From Pseudomonadota bacterium (GTDB taxonomy: Bacteria > Pseudomonadota > Alphaproteobacteria > Micavibrionales > Micavibrionaceae): a DNA stretch of 64,000 nucleotides. Location of the stretch: assembly GCA_029558635.1 (NCBI GenBank), contig JAKQEE010000258.1, positions 62,001 through 126,000 of the forward strand. The letters run 5' to 3'. Shown in pieces: positions 18,888 to 27,786 of this stretch; the first letter of the stretch is position 1; each line of letters opens with the position of its first letter. A model generated the notes under the pieces. It saw only the letters and a program-made list of their open reading frames with translations, did no database searches and was not told where the DNA came from. Both the position numbers and the translations under genes were made by a program.

Positions 18888-19356
18888 GGCCGTCGTTGCC
18901 GTAGTAGCCGATGATCCGGTTGGTCTGCGGGTCTTTCAGATAGAACATGCGCGGGCTTTTTTCCGTGATCTGGTAGACATAGTTCACGGTTTCCATCACG
19001 CGGCTTTTGTCTTGTCCCGACAGGTGATAGAAATTGGTTCCAACATTCAGGTAAGGCATATCGCCGTCGTAATATTGGCTCTTGATAATGTTGGCGGTGT
19101 ACCAGCGATTGACGAGGTCAACGCCCGTTCCGCCGTTCATTTCTATCCAGTCGGCTGGTTTCCATTCCGACTTGTCCCATTGGGTGTTATGCGGCTCGGT
19201 GCCGTTATCGTAATATGGAATAAACTCCTGATCTTGCCAGTGGCTTCCCCACCACCAGAGGCCGAGGAATTTCGGTCCGGCTAGTGCGTCGGACGAAAGG
19301 GCGGTAAAAGTCATCAAAAATGTGGCCAACAGGCCGAGAAAACGAAGTTTTGTCAT
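18874..19356 (-). CDS. Secreted protein of unknown function (160 aa)
   Basis: Not recognised. A clear signal peptide (MTKLRFLGLLATFLM through SSDALA) precedes a Trp/Tyr-rich mature domain: FLGLWWWGSHWQDQEF, WKPADWIEMNGG and YYGNDG. The high aromatic content without cysteines suggests a small beta-rich periplasmic or extracellular domain. Divergent from the rod-like gene at 19409 with a 52-nt gap. Confidence 0.7.
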   Translation of the reverse strand: MTKLRFLGLLATFLMTFTALSSDALAGPKFLGLWWWGSHWQDQEFIPYYDNGTEPHNTQWDKSEWKPADWIEMNGGTGVDLVNRWYTANIIKSQYYDGDMPYLNVGTNFYHLSGQDKSRVMETVNYVYQITEKSPRMFYLKDPQTNRIIGYYGNDGLILQ

Positions 19357-19408
19357 GATCCAGATCCTATCAAATCTTTCTTAACATATCCTATGATATA
19401 TTAATAAA

Positions 19409-19822
19409 ATGATAAACCCGATTTCTATTGCTTTGACCGGTCTGGTTTCCTCGTCTAAAAAGGCCGAGGTGGCTGCGGGCAATATTGCCAATGTCAGTAC
19501 GGTCGGGTCAACCGACCCTGAAAACCCGTTTCAGGCCTATTCTGCCAAGGTTACAGCCGATAAAAGCCTGACGGTTGGTGGCACCGGATCAGGGGTCCAG
19601 ACGGTGGTTTTGAACCGGAATCCGCCTTTTGTGCCCAGTTTTTCGCCAGATTCACCCTTTGCTGACGAAAACGGCATGGTGAATGCGCCCAATGTCAATC
19701 TGGACGAAGAACTGGTGAATTTGAAATCGGCCGAGATGTCCTACAAGGCCAATGCCCAAGTGGTCAGAACTGGCAAGGAAATGCAGGACAGTCTGATCAA
19801 CGCCCTCAATCATAAAGCCTAA
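19409..19822 (+). CDS. Flagellar rod-type (FlgC-like) protein, orphan
   Basis: Has the two ends of axial flagellar proteins: an N-terminal helix with the AAGNIANVST signature (like ASNLANxxT of rod and hook proteins) and the C-terminal NVNLDEELVNLKSAEMSYKA plus NAQVVRTGKEMQDSL segment typical of FlgC. The central region is short. 137 aa, close to FlgC. No other flagellar gene is in the window, so it is either a detached rod subunit or an orphan paralogue. The stop overlaps the end of the convergent permease gene by 4 nt. Confidence 0.75.
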   Translation: MINPISIALTGLVSSSKKAEVAAGNIANVSTVGSTDPENPFQAYSAKVTADKSLTVGGTGSGVQTVVLNRNPPFVPSFSPDSPFADENGMVNAPNVNLDEELVNLKSAEMSYKANAQVVRTGKEMQDSLINALNHKA

Positions 19823-20691
19823 ATAGTCGATAATAACAAGCCTATTGCTCCAACCACGATCAGAATGCTGGCGGGTAGCGAGACTTCGTCGTCCACTTTG
19901 CGAATCAGGTTGAGCAGGAAAAGCCAGATCGGTGTCAGTGCCATCACCAGTCCGGGCAGGGTTGGGTGTGGGGCAAGGCTCAGCGAGAAGACTCCGGCGA
20001 GCACCATTCCGGCTGTCCAGAACGCGCACCAGAATGCCCCCCAAAGAAGTTTCCTGTCGAAGAATGAGCATGGGCGACCGCCCGCGGGCTTGGGCATGGC
20101 CGCCAGCCAAGCGGCAACCGCGCAGATAGCCAAGGCAATGAATGCATAAGCCAGTGCGGAAGAATAGATGTTATAGGTGTTGCCCATCACCGATTTGGTC
20201 AGCGCATCAATCACGCCGAAGGCTAACCCCACGGGCAGGACGATCAGAAAGCTTTCCCAACTCGCGTCATTGTCACGGACTTTTTGCAAGGCCAGAAAGA
20301 CGATGACCGCCGATATGGTTGCGGTCAGGACTTTGCCGGGGTTTTGGAGAAGATCGGGGCGTTCAAGCGGCGAGATCATCCACCAGGTCAGATAGGCTCC
20401 CACCGCCGCCATGGGCAGGATCATGCTCGACACACGGCCCGTCCGTTTGGCAGCCAGATGAAAAAACAGAATCATGCCGATGGCTGTCACAACTCCGTCT
20501 AGAACCGCAACAATATAAAAGTCACGGTCGGTTGACCATTCCATATAGGGGATGGCAATTGCAATCAGGGCCGTTCCGAAGGTCGAACGCCAGGCGTTAA
20601 GCAGTTGCGGGTCAAGGCGGAAGATGCGATTGCTCTCGGCCAGGGCTGCGGCGCATAGACTGGCGCCCAGCGCCCAGATAAACCACATCAT
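19819..20691 (-). CDS. EamA/DMT-like permease
   Basis: Ten-helix hydrophobic inner-membrane protein of the DMT type (290 aa from ATG 20691). Motifs include LNAWRSTFGTALIAIAIP, the internal-repeat segment MVLAGVFSLSLAPHPTLPGL and ALTPIWLFLLNL. A start 96 nt upstream would overlap nhaD and add only polar residues. It begins 29 nt after the nhaD stop, so it likely shares its transcript. Substrate unknown. Confidence 0.75.
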   Translation of the reverse strand: MMWFIWALGASLCAAALAESNRIFRLDPQLLNAWRSTFGTALIAIAIPYMEWSTDRDFYIVAVLDGVVTAIGMILFFHLAAKRTGRVSSMILPMAAVGAYLTWWMISPLERPDLLQNPGKVLTATISAVIVFLALQKVRDNDASWESFLIVLPVGLAFGVIDALTKSVMGNTYNIYSSALAYAFIALAICAVAAWLAAMPKPAGGRPCSFFDRKLLWGAFWCAFWTAGMVLAGVFSLSLAPHPTLPGLVMALTPIWLFLLNLIRKVDDEVSLPASILIVVGAIGLLLSTI

Positions 20692-20720
20692 TTTGCTTTG
20701 TTTCCCGTTTTGCTTGTTGT

Positions 20721-22124
20721 TTATCCGTTGACGAGGTAGTGGGTGGCGATGGCTGCAGCATACCCCAGAACCAGAACCGGAACCCATTTCAGGTGGCCCA
20801 TAAAGGTGTATTGCCCCTTAGCCGTTCCCATCAGGGCGACGCCTGCGGCCGAGCCAATCGAGAGCAGGCTGCCGCCCGTTCCCAAGGCCAGAGTCAGAAG
20901 TTCCCATTCAAATTCTGACATTTCGGGATTCATGCTAAGGACGGCAAACATCAACGGGATGTTGTCGATCAGGGCGGATGCCGCGCCGATGATGATGTTG
21001 GCGGTGTTGACGCCCAATGCACCATACAAATTATCAGACATCAGCTCAAGATAACCGAGATAGCCCAGTCCGCTGATGCAGAATATCACGCCGAAGAAGA
21101 AGAGCAGCGTATCCCATTCCGTGTCGTCCATCAGGCCGAACACGTCGAACCCATCTTCGCGGCGGATGGCTTTGCGTTGCAGGAAATAGCCGTAGCTGAG
21201 CAGCAGGCCCAGCCCCAGCATCATGCCTAAAAAGGAGGGAAGATCCAGAACCTGTTCGAACGTGATTGCGCCAGCGATGGTTAAAATCCCCAAAGCAATG
21301 ATTCTCTTTCCGCCAGCTTTGATTGGAATGTCCATGACCAGTCTTTCCGGGGCAGTTGAGGGAATTGCCAGCGTCATAATAGCAGCGGGAACCACAAAAC
21401 AGACAATTGACGGGACAACCAGTACGAAAAAGTCAAAGAATTCTATTTTTCCGGCTTGCCAGACCATCAGGGTGGTGATGTCGCCAAACGGAGAGAATGC
21501 GCCGCCGGCGTTGGCGGAATTAACGATGTTAACCATGAAGATGGTGATGAGTTTGGCATCGTCCTTGATCAGGGACATCACGATGGCGCCCATCACCAGG
21601 GCTGTTGTCATGTTATCCGCAATCGGCGATAACAAGAATGCCATGCAACCCGTCGCCCAGAAAAGCTTTTTGTAGTTCCAGCCTGATTGAACCATTTTGC
21701 TGCGGAGGGCATCGAACACCTGACGTTCCTGAAGGGCACTGATATAGGTCATGGCCACCAACAGGAAGAGCATCAGGCTTCCGTATTCGGCGATGGTTTC
21801 ACTGACGGCGTGATGCAAATCTTCGGTGTCCATGCCGACATCGTGAACAGCGTAAGACACCATGGCCCAAATCAATGCAGCGGCAATCATCACCGGTTTC
21901 GATTTGCGGAAGGACGTTTTCTCTTCCACCAAGACAAAGACATAGGAAATGACAAAAATACCGATGGCCGCGTAGGATGCTGGATGATGGAGAAGGGACG
22001 AAATTGTGTCTTCGCCGAGTGTATCAGATGCAGCAAATGCCAGTCCCGGAATGAAGCACAAGAGGAGGGAAAGGAAGACTTTCATATACATAATAAATCT
22101 ATCAAATGAAGGAAGTTGAACCAC
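20721..22124 (-). CDS. nhaD: Na+/H+ antiporter, NhaD type
   Basis: Sodium-proton antiporter of the IT superfamily in the inner membrane. The hydrophobic N-terminus (MKVFLSLLLCFIPGLAFA) is probably a cleaved signal, as in known NhaD proteins. Diagnostic segments are LLSPIADNMTTALVMGAIV, VNSANAGGAFSPFGDITTLM and ALIDNIPLMFAVLSM, each with conserved polar residues inside the membrane. 467 aa as given; starts at 22091 or 22085 are equally possible because no clear ribosome site is seen. First of two minus-strand transporter genes. Confidence 0.9.
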   Translation of the reverse strand: MVQLPSFDRFIMYMKVFLSLLLCFIPGLAFAASDTLGEDTISSLLHHPASYAAIGIFVISYVFVLVEEKTSFRKSKPVMIAAALIWAMVSYAVHDVGMDTEDLHHAVSETIAEYGSLMLFLLVAMTYISALQERQVFDALRSKMVQSGWNYKKLFWATGCMAFLLSPIADNMTTALVMGAIVMSLIKDDAKLITIFMVNIVNSANAGGAFSPFGDITTLMVWQAGKIEFFDFFVLVVPSIVCFVVPAAIMTLAIPSTAPERLVMDIPIKAGGKRIIALGILTIAGAITFEQVLDLPSFLGMMLGLGLLLSYGYFLQRKAIRREDGFDVFGLMDDTEWDTLLFFFGVIFCISGLGYLGYLELMSDNLYGALGVNTANIIIGAASALIDNIPLMFAVLSMNPEMSEFEWELLTLALGTGGSLLSIGSAAGVALMGTAKGQYTFMGHLKWVPVLVLGYAAAIATHYLVNG

Positions 22125-22149
22125 TTGTCCTTATTATACCCGAAAGATG

Positions 22150-22179
22150 AAAAAAAAACAGATGCGAGAGGGCATCTGT
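22150..22179 (-). terminator. Terminator after the chemoreceptor gene
   Basis: On the minus strand ACAGATGC-CCTCTC-GCATCTGT (22179-22158) forms a perfect 8-bp stem followed by a run of about nine T. It separates the MCP gene from nhaD. Confidence 0.88.
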
Positions 22180-22212
22180 TTTCGTTCAATCTGTGGGTGT
22201 TCTTTTATCTCT

Positions 22213-23352
22213 TCAGGCCTGACTGAGCGGCAGCGGGGGCGTTTTCTTCGTGACTTGTTGAATGATATCGACGCGGCCGCCGATTTCTTTCAAGCCTGAA
22301 CTTACGACTGTTGCCGAACGCGCGATTTCGCGGCTGGCAAATGTCTGTTCTTCAATGGCGGTTGAAATACCGGCGGCGGAATCATTGATGTTGCCGATAA
22401 CCGTTTTTAAATCGCTTACAAATCCGGTCGTTTCATCGACCGATCCTTTGATGGTGCGCATCAGATCTTCGATCTTTGCGGTTGCTTCGGATGTTTCTCC
22501 GGCCAGTTTCTTGACTTCTCCGGCCACGACGGCAAACCCGCGTCCGCTTTCGCCCGCTCTGGCGGCTTCAATGGTGGCGTTCAGGGCCAGCAGGTTGGTT
22601 TGTTCGGCAATGCCGTTGATCATGCTGACGATTTCTGCGATTTCATCGGTTGAAGTGACAAGAGATTCGGCGGCGGTATTCATCAACTCGGCTTTCTTTT
22701 CCGCGTTTTGCGCGCTGTCGGCTGTCTGTGTTACCTGACGGCTGATTTCGTCGATGGAGGCCGAGCTTTCCTCGGTGGCGGCGGCAATCGATTCAATCCC
22801 ACTGGCGGCGGCGGCGTTGTGTTGTTCTTCACCCAGATGTTCTTCACCGACAATTCCCCTGATAACCCCGATCAGTTCAATGATTGCCGTATTCTTTTCA
22901 TCGGCGGCGATTGTGGCGTTGTTCATGATTTTGGCCGTCTGCAAAAAGGCGCCGTGCATCCCGATTTCGTTGATCATGCGGTAAGTGTGGTTGCGGCAGA
23001 CGGCATCCATCGAATATTTCGCTTCGCGGACGAAAGCGTCGGTTTGGTCTGTGAAATGGTTGATGGCCTTGCGGAGGTCCTCGATTTCTCCCGTGGGCTC
23101 AAGGGGAATACGTATGCGTTCTTCTAATTCACCGTCCGCTAATTTAGAACACAAATTTTTTATGACCTTGAGGTTTGAAGCGGCAATCCCGATCAGGATG
23201 TGTCCTGCAATCAAGGCTCCAGCTGTGATGCCTCCGATTGCCAGCATCGCCAAATTTGGTAGCCCAAAAAACTGCAAGACGATATTGGCAGTCGTCGTGG
23301 CCAGTGCGATGAAGAGAAAAACTCTAGCCTTTGAGAGTGAGGATAAATTCAT
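22213..23352 (-). CDS. Methyl-accepting chemotaxis protein lacking a periplasmic sensor domain
   Basis: Signal transducer for a CheA/CheW array. Two hydrophobic N-terminal helices separated by a very short loop, then a HAMP-like stretch (about 50-110), a linker region with a Cys/His ([14 protein letters not shown]), and the MCP hairpin tip near [20 protein letters not shown] followed by [15 protein letters not shown]. No ligand-binding periplasmic domain. 379 aa. The first codons overlap the end of the PAS gene by 29 nt, so sensing is probably supplied by that protein. Confidence 0.92.
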   Translation of the reverse strand: MNLSSLSKARVFLFIALATTTANIVLQFFGLPNLAMLAIGGITAGALIAGHILIGIAASNLKVIKNLCSKLADGELEERIRIPLEPTGEIEDLRKAINHFTDQTDAFVREAKYSMDAVCRNHTYRMINEIGMHGAFLQTAKIMNNATIAADEKNTAIIELIGVIRGIVGEEHLGEEQHNAAAASGIESIAAATEESSASIDEISRQVTQTADSAQNAEKKAELMNTAAESLVTSTDEIAEIVSMINGIAEQTNLLALNATIEAARAGESGRGFAVVAGEVKKLAGETSEATAKIEDLMRTIKGSVDETTGFVSDLKTVIGNINDSAAGISTAIEEQTFASREIARSATVVSSGLKEIGGRVDIIQQVTKKTPPLPLSQA

Positions 23353-23851
23353 CGTACTCGATTCCTTTTGATTCCAAAATTCCGACCAATGTATCGAAGG
23401 CTTTCATCATGCCATCCTTGCGGTTGGGCATGCTGTCCTCGATTTCGAGAAGTTGGGCATAAAGCGGGGAAATGATTTTGGTGATGATGTTCTTGTCGGG
23501 GACACGGCGGTTCGAGTGGAAGCCTATGATTTTCTCGTTGTTGTCCAGTGACGGAGTTACATGGGCGAAGACCCAGTAATAATCACCGAACTTGTTTTTG
23601 TTGACGACATAGCCGAATATCTCCCGACCAGATTGAACGAAATCCCACACGAGCTTGAAGACGCACCGCGGCATAGCTTCGTGGCGGATGATACTGTGTG
23701 GTTGGCCCAGCAATTCCCGCTCCGTATAACCCGCCACCTTACAGAAGGTCGAGTTGGTATAGGTGATGATGCCTTTGGTGTCCGTTTTGCTGACAATAAT
23801 TTCGTCAGGTGAAAAGGTCACTTCTTTGCCCGGTAGTATGAGTTCTGGCAT
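23324..23851 (-). CDS. Single-PAS sensory protein (Aer-like N-terminus)
   Basis: A PAS domain occupies roughly residues 15-125: [53 protein letters not shown] and FHSNRRVP, closely resembling the FAD-binding PAS of the aerotaxis receptor Aer and relatives. A short helical C-terminus follows. No membrane segment and no output domain. ATG 23851 has AGGAT upstream; a longer start at 23932 is unsupported. It overlaps the membrane-bound MCP gene by 29 nt, suggesting a two-protein aerotaxis or redox receptor. Confidence 0.85.
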   Translation of the reverse strand: MPELILPGKEVTFSPDEIIVSKTDTKGIITYTNSTFCKVAGYTERELLGQPHSIIRHEAMPRCVFKLVWDFVQSGREIFGYVVNKNKFGDYYWVFAHVTPSLDNNEKIIGFHSNRRVPDKNIITKIISPLYAQLLEIEDSMPNRKDGMMKAFDTLVGILESKGIEYDEFILTLKG

Positions 23852-23946
23852 AGATGATCCTGTTATTTCTGTTTGATTATACGCAGCTACAAAGAATCGT
23901 GACTCGGCAGTGACCGAGAGATGAGAATGCACTCTATATTCTAAGT

Positions 23947-23975
23947 ATTCTAATTTTTTTTCTGGCTTTTGTTAA
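23947..23975 (-). promoter_or_regulatory. Candidate promoter of the PAS-MCP operon
   Basis: On the minus strand TTAACA (23975-23970) and TAGAAT (23952-23947) are 17 nt apart, 96 nt before the PAS start, in the only intergenic gap upstream. Confidence 0.4.
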
Positions 23976-24020
23976 GCGAATTCAGCCTTCGGATAATGAG
24001 ACATAATATCTTTGTCCGCT

Positions 24021-24944
24021 CTATTTTCTAGTCAGTTGCAGGAAGACATCTTCCAGATCGCGTTCGTTGGTCGATAAATCGGCAATTCCAAATCCTGCTT
24101 CCTGAATAGATTTGATAATTTCTCCGGCGTTGGTGTCTTGCGGAGAATAGCGGAAAGACAGGGTTCTCTTCCCATCTTTGCGCGGATTGTATTTCTGTAA
24201 TGCCCCCGGTATTTCCCATAGGTCGCGATCAAGGCGGAGGATCAGTTCTTTAGCATCAACGCGAGAGAGGAGAGTTTCCTTATCCTCGTCCGCGACAATT
24301 TTTCCATGATTGATAATAGCGATTTTATCGCAAAGCTCTTCGGCTTCCGGCAAATAATGGGTGGTTAGCAAAATGGTCAGGCCCTGCTTGTTGAGGATTC
24401 TTACGTTGTCCCAGAGTTGCTGGCGGAGTTCCACATCCACTCCGGCGGTCGGTTCATCCAAAACCAGAATGGGTGGGGTGTGGACCATGGCTTTGGCAAT
24501 CATCAGACGGCGGCGCATTCCTCCCGACAGGGAGCGGGCGTAAGCATCGGCCTTGTCCAAAAGACCCACCAGCTTCAAGAGTTCCTCGGTGCGGCGCTCA
24601 TGCTTCGGGACGCCGTACATGCCTGCCTGAAGGTCAAGGAGCTTGCGTGGGGAGAAGAACGGATCAAAATTGAGTTCCTGCGGGACGATGCCGATATTGG
24701 CGCGTGATTGGCGCGGGTTTTGGTCGATGTCGGCGTCCCAGATTTTCACTGTGCCGGAAGTTTTAAGAACCAGACCTGCGAGAATGTTGATGAGGGTCGA
24801 TTTGCCTGCGCCGTTCGGTCCCAGAAGGCCGTAGATCGAACCTTGGGGGATGGTCAGGGAAATATTGTCGAGCGCACATTTTTCAGGACTTTTTCCCAGT
24901 GCGGCATAGGTTTTTGACAGGCCCGAAATTTCAATCGCGTTCAT
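24021..24944 (-). CDS. ABC transporter ATP-binding protein (ABC-2 export type)
   Basis: ATPase subunit of an exporter. Walker A GLLGPNGAGKSTLINILAG, Q-loop NIGIVPQELNFDP, signature LSGGMRRRLMIAKAM, Walker B PILVLDEPTAGVD and switch His in LLTTHYLPEAEEL are intact. A C-terminal extension of about 80 residues is typical of NodI/DrrA-type ATPases. 307 aa. The ATG overlaps the stop of the upstream hydrolase (ATGA). No membrane permease gene lies next to it, so its partner is elsewhere. Confidence 0.92.
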   Translation of the reverse strand: MNAIEISGLSKTYAALGKSPEKCALDNISLTIPQGSIYGLLGPNGAGKSTLINILAGLVLKTSGTVKIWDADIDQNPRQSRANIGIVPQELNFDPFFSPRKLLDLQAGMYGVPKHERRTEELLKLVGLLDKADAYARSLSGGMRRRLMIAKAMVHTPPILVLDEPTAGVDVELRQQLWDNVRILNKQGLTILLTTHYLPEAEELCDKIAIINHGKIVADEDKETLLSRVDAKELILRLDRDLWEIPGALQKYNPRKDGKRTLSFRYSPQDTNAGEIIKSIQEAGFGIADLSTNERDLEDVFLQLTRK

Positions 24945-25897
24945 GACTTGTAACTATAGGTTCCCTCGCTATGAAGCCAAGAGGTTACGCCGTCTCCCGT
25001 CAGCCAAGTTTTTGCGGCTGTATCGTTTTTGAGATAGGCATCCCAGAAGGCGAGCGAGAGAATCTTGATGATGGTTTCGTGAATGTCTCGTTTAGGATTG
25101 TCTTTCAATTGTCCGCGCGATCCGCTGAAGACCATGTGGTCGCCCCCATCCAGAACCAGAAGATGCTGGTCGGGGCCGCCGGAATGGGTGAAAACCTCAA
25201 GACGGTCTTGATATCCGTAATGGACTGTCGGGTTGTCGTCGTCGGTTCCGGTCATCATCATCAACGGGATTTTAATGTTGCCGTAGAAATCTTCCGGTGG
25301 ATGATTTTTTTTCTGGCGGTGAGGGACGGGGCTATAGACGATGCCTGCGGTGATGCGCGGATCGTGGAGGCAATATTGACGTTTGCCGTGCCCCCGTTTT
25401 TGTCCGGCTATCACTTGGGTGGTCATTGCGCCAAAGGAATGGCCCGACATCCCGATGCGCGATAAATCCATGAATGGGGCGATGTCAAGGTTTGACAGTT
25501 GATTGAGAGCAAAAGGAACATCTTTAAATCGGTTGAGGCTCGCATGGCGCGGGATATGGGTGGCGCGGATTACGTCCCACGGGTGGCCCGGCTTTCCTTC
25601 CCACAGAGTCGAGTCGGTGCCGTGATGCTGGATGTGGATAACAACATAGCCGTGGCTTGCGATAAAGCGTGATATAAATCCTGCGCCGTCCCTGCTGCCT
25701 CCTAGTCCGTGAGACCAGATGATAACTGGGTAGGGGCCTTGCGTTTCGTCCATCGGGCGATAGGTTTTGTAGAGGATTTTGCGCCCTGCGCGGCGGTCAT
25801 CAACCCATTCCCCGCGCGCAATGGCAATCTGCAGCGGCTCACGGTCGGGGGAAATTTCAGGGGTAAAAAGGGGGGGGTGGGCGGGAAAGTCAGTCAT
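24941..25897 (-). CDS. Alpha/beta-hydrolase, dienelactone hydrolase/esterase-like
   Basis: Serine hydrolase of unknown substrate. The fold is shown by PVIIWSHGLGGSRDGAGF (oxyanion region), the nucleophile elbow GMSGHSFGAMTT, an acid candidate in MMMTGTDDDNP and the final His in VLDGGDHMVFSG. It resembles platelet-activating-factor acetylhydrolase and chlorophyllase-type predicted dienelactone hydrolases. 318 aa, no signal peptide visible. It is the first gene of a two-gene unit with the ABC ATPase; the 4-nt overlap indicates translational coupling. Confidence 0.82.
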   Translation of the reverse strand: MTDFPAHPPLFTPEISPDREPLQIAIARGEWVDDRRAGRKILYKTYRPMDETQGPYPVIIWSHGLGGSRDGAGFISRFIASHGYVVIHIQHHGTDSTLWEGKPGHPWDVIRATHIPRHASLNRFKDVPFALNQLSNLDIAPFMDLSRIGMSGHSFGAMTTQVIAGQKRGHGKRQYCLHDPRITAGIVYSPVPHRQKKNHPPEDFYGNIKIPLMMMTGTDDDNPTVHYGYQDRLEVFTHSGGPDQHLLVLDGGDHMVFSGSRGQLKDNPKRDIHETIIKILSLAFWDAYLKNDTAAKTWLTGDGVTSWLHSEGTYSYKS

Positions 25898-26028
25898 AGG
25901 GTGGTTGTATCATGTCGTGCTCTTTATGTCTTCCATGATTTTATTTATATAAATCAGTGAGTTATGTGTATTTCCCGTGTAAAAGTAATGATATGATTCT
26001 GGAAACTTAAATTTTTCGAAATTAATAG

Positions 26029-26057
26029 TTGACATATCCTGAAGTTTGACCTATAAA
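26029..26057 (+). promoter_or_regulatory. Consensus sigma70-type promoter of an untranslated RNA
   Basis: TTGACA (26029-26034), a 17-nt spacer and TATAAA (26052-26057): the best consensus promoter noticed in the window. There is no plus-strand gene downstream; transcription would begin near 26064 and end at the terminator at 26232. The preceding stretch 25898-26028 is AT-rich and shows nothing else recognisable. Confidence 0.78.
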
Positions 26058-26063
26058 TTCTCC

Positions 26064-26268
26064 AACTCCAGTACAAAACGACAAGCGACGGTGCTTAAGT
26101 GCTCTTTGAAGAGCCTAGACGCGCAGGGTGTATTCGAAGAGTGCATAGTACCTTTTAAATTTTTTCGCCGGTCTGAATATCCGGTTTGAATAAAAGAATT
26201 TTTACGAGCTTTCTCCCCCCCAGAAGAAAGGCAGGTCCTAGAGCAACCCTCTGGACCTGTTTTCTTTT
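26064..26268 (+). ncRNA. Unidentified structured small RNA, about 205 nt
   Basis: Bounded by a consensus promoter and a strong terminator, with no convincing coding frame. Inside are several hairpins: GCTCT-TTGA-AGAGC near 26100-26113, CCGG-N9-CCGG near 26170, and CTTTCT pairing with AGAAAG just before the terminator. GGTGC near 26090 can pair with GCATAGTACC-side sequence near 26145. I could not match it to RNase P, SRP RNA, tmRNA or a riboswitch. A divergent 6S RNA or a lineage-specific regulator remain possible. The exact 5' end is inferred. Confidence 0.62.
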
Positions 26269-26269
26269 T
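26232..26269 (+). terminator. Strong terminator of the small RNA
   Basis: CAGGTCC (26232-26238) pairs with GGACCTG (26253-26259), extended inward by AGAG/CTCT, then a T-rich tail (TTTTCTTTTTT). Confidence 0.9.
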
Positions 26270-26294
26270 TGTCTTCATAATTTGTTTTTCTACT

Positions 26295-26346
26295 GCGTTA
26301 CTCGTCGCTTGCGTACCATCCGTACGCGGTGCTCCTCGTGCCTTGT
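26295..26346. repeat. Palindromic element, possible distant relative of the 16.8/30.3 kb repeat
   Basis: Centred on GCGTAC-CATCC-GTACGC (26311-26327) with GCTCCTCGTGCCTT to the right and ACTCGTCGCTT to the left. It shares the GTAC-loop-GTAC core and GTGCTC flank of the other copies, but overall identity is low. It lies downstream of trhP on its transcribed side and may act as its 3' hairpin. Confidence 0.4.
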
Positions 26347-26382
26347 ATAAACCTAAATTATTTTGACAGAGTCTTTGAATGT

Positions 26383-27732
26383 TTATGCCGTGATGAAGCG
26401 GCTGATAAGGACCAGATCGGCGTCGATATCATTGGCGGGAATGCGGACGATGTGACCATTGCCTTGGGCCACTTCAATCGCGTTGCCTTTTTTGTCTTTC
26501 ATTTCGGTCACCGTGGTTTCGCGGTTTTTTCCATCGGGCAGAATGATTTCGATTTTATCGCCGACCGCAAATTTATTCTTCACGTCGATTTCGAGCCAAT
26601 CTGAATCTCGGCCGATCATTTCGCCGACAAATTGTTGTTTGTGCGATACAGACGCGCCGTTGATATAGTTTTGATGATCTTGCGAGTGGTGGCGTTGATA
26701 GAAGCCGTCTGTGTAGCCGCGGTGGGCGAGGTTCTCAAGAATTCCGATCAATTTCGGGTCGAGTGGTTCTCCGGCAACGGCTTGGTCAATGGCTTTACGG
26801 TAGCATTGCGAGGTGCGCGCGGCGTAGTAATGCGATTTGGTGCGGCCTTCGATTTTCAGGCAATCGACGCCAATCTCGACCAGTTTGTGCACGTGTTCGA
26901 TGGCACGCAGGTCTTTCGAATTCATTATGTAGGTCCCCTGTTCGTCTTCATAGACGGGCATGAATTCACCTGGGCGTTGTTGTTCTTCGAGGAAATAGGT
27001 TTTGTCAGCCAGCGGGTGGCGTTCCTGATCGCCGCAATCGGAAAAGGCTTCGGGGCGTTGCAGCGCATCTTGCGGCAGGACCAGCCCTTCTTCGGTTTCG
27101 CTGGCGTCTAGAGTATTGTATTTCCAGCGGCAGGCGTTGGTGCATGTCCCTTGGTTGGCGTCGCGGTGGTTGAAATAGCCCGAGAGCAAACAGCGACCCG
27201 AATAAGCGATGCACAATGCGCCGTGGATAAAGACTTCGAGTTCCATGTCGGGGCATTCCTGACGGATCTCGGCGATTTCTTTTAATGATAGCTCGCGCGA
27301 GAGGATGATGCGGGTCAGTCCCAGTTTTTGCCAGAATTTCACAGATGCGTAATTCACAGTGTTCATCTGGACGGACAGGTGAATGTCCATCTCCGGCCAT
27401 TTGTCGCGGACCATCGAAATGAGGCCCGGATCGGCCATGATGAGGCCATCCGGTTTCATCTCGATCACGGGTTCGATTTCATTTAGAAAGGTGCGGACTT
27501 TGCCGTTATGGGGAAAGAGGTTCGCGGCCACGAAGAATTTTTTCCCTTGGGCGTGGGCAAGGTTGATCCCTTCGGCGAGGTTGTCGTCTTTTTTAAAGGA
27601 ATTGTTGCGGACCCGAAGGCTGTATTTCGGCTGTCCAGCATAGACCGCATCGGCGCCATACGCGAACGCGTATTGCATCATTTTCATCGACCCTGCGGGG
27701 GCCAGAAGCTCGGGTTTTTTTAATATCGTCAT
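26383..27732 (-). CDS. trhP: U32-family tRNA hydroxylation protein (YegQ/TrhP-like)
   Basis: Member of the U32 'peptidase' family, in E. coli needed for prephenate-dependent 5-hydroxyuridine formation at tRNA U34. The N-terminus ELLAPAGSMKMMQYAFAYGA is the family signature; a conserved region ELEVFIHGALCIAYSGRCLL then NQGTCTNACRWKY holds the metal-cluster-type cysteines; the C-terminal beta domain (VKNKFAVGDKIEIILPDGK) is present. 449 aa, normal for YegQ. Single gene, 53 nt upstream of sspB on the same strand. Confidence 0.9.
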   Translation of the reverse strand: MTILKKPELLAPAGSMKMMQYAFAYGADAVYAGQPKYSLRVRNNSFKKDDNLAEGINLAHAQGKKFFVAANLFPHNGKVRTFLNEIEPVIEMKPDGLIMADPGLISMVRDKWPEMDIHLSVQMNTVNYASVKFWQKLGLTRIILSRELSLKEIAEIRQECPDMELEVFIHGALCIAYSGRCLLSGYFNHRDANQGTCTNACRWKYNTLDASETEEGLVLPQDALQRPEAFSDCGDQERHPLADKTYFLEEQQRPGEFMPVYEDEQGTYIMNSKDLRAIEHVHKLVEIGVDCLKIEGRTKSHYYAARTSQCYRKAIDQAVAGEPLDPKLIGILENLAHRGYTDGFYQRHHSQDHQNYINGASVSHKQQFVGEMIGRDSDWLEIDVKNKFAVGDKIEIILPDGKNRETTVTEMKDKKGNAIEVAQGNGHIVRIPANDIDADLVLISRFITA

Positions 27733-27786
27733 GCCCGCATATAAAACGGTTTTTGCATGGGAAGTCCAGAAAATTTGGATAAAGGC

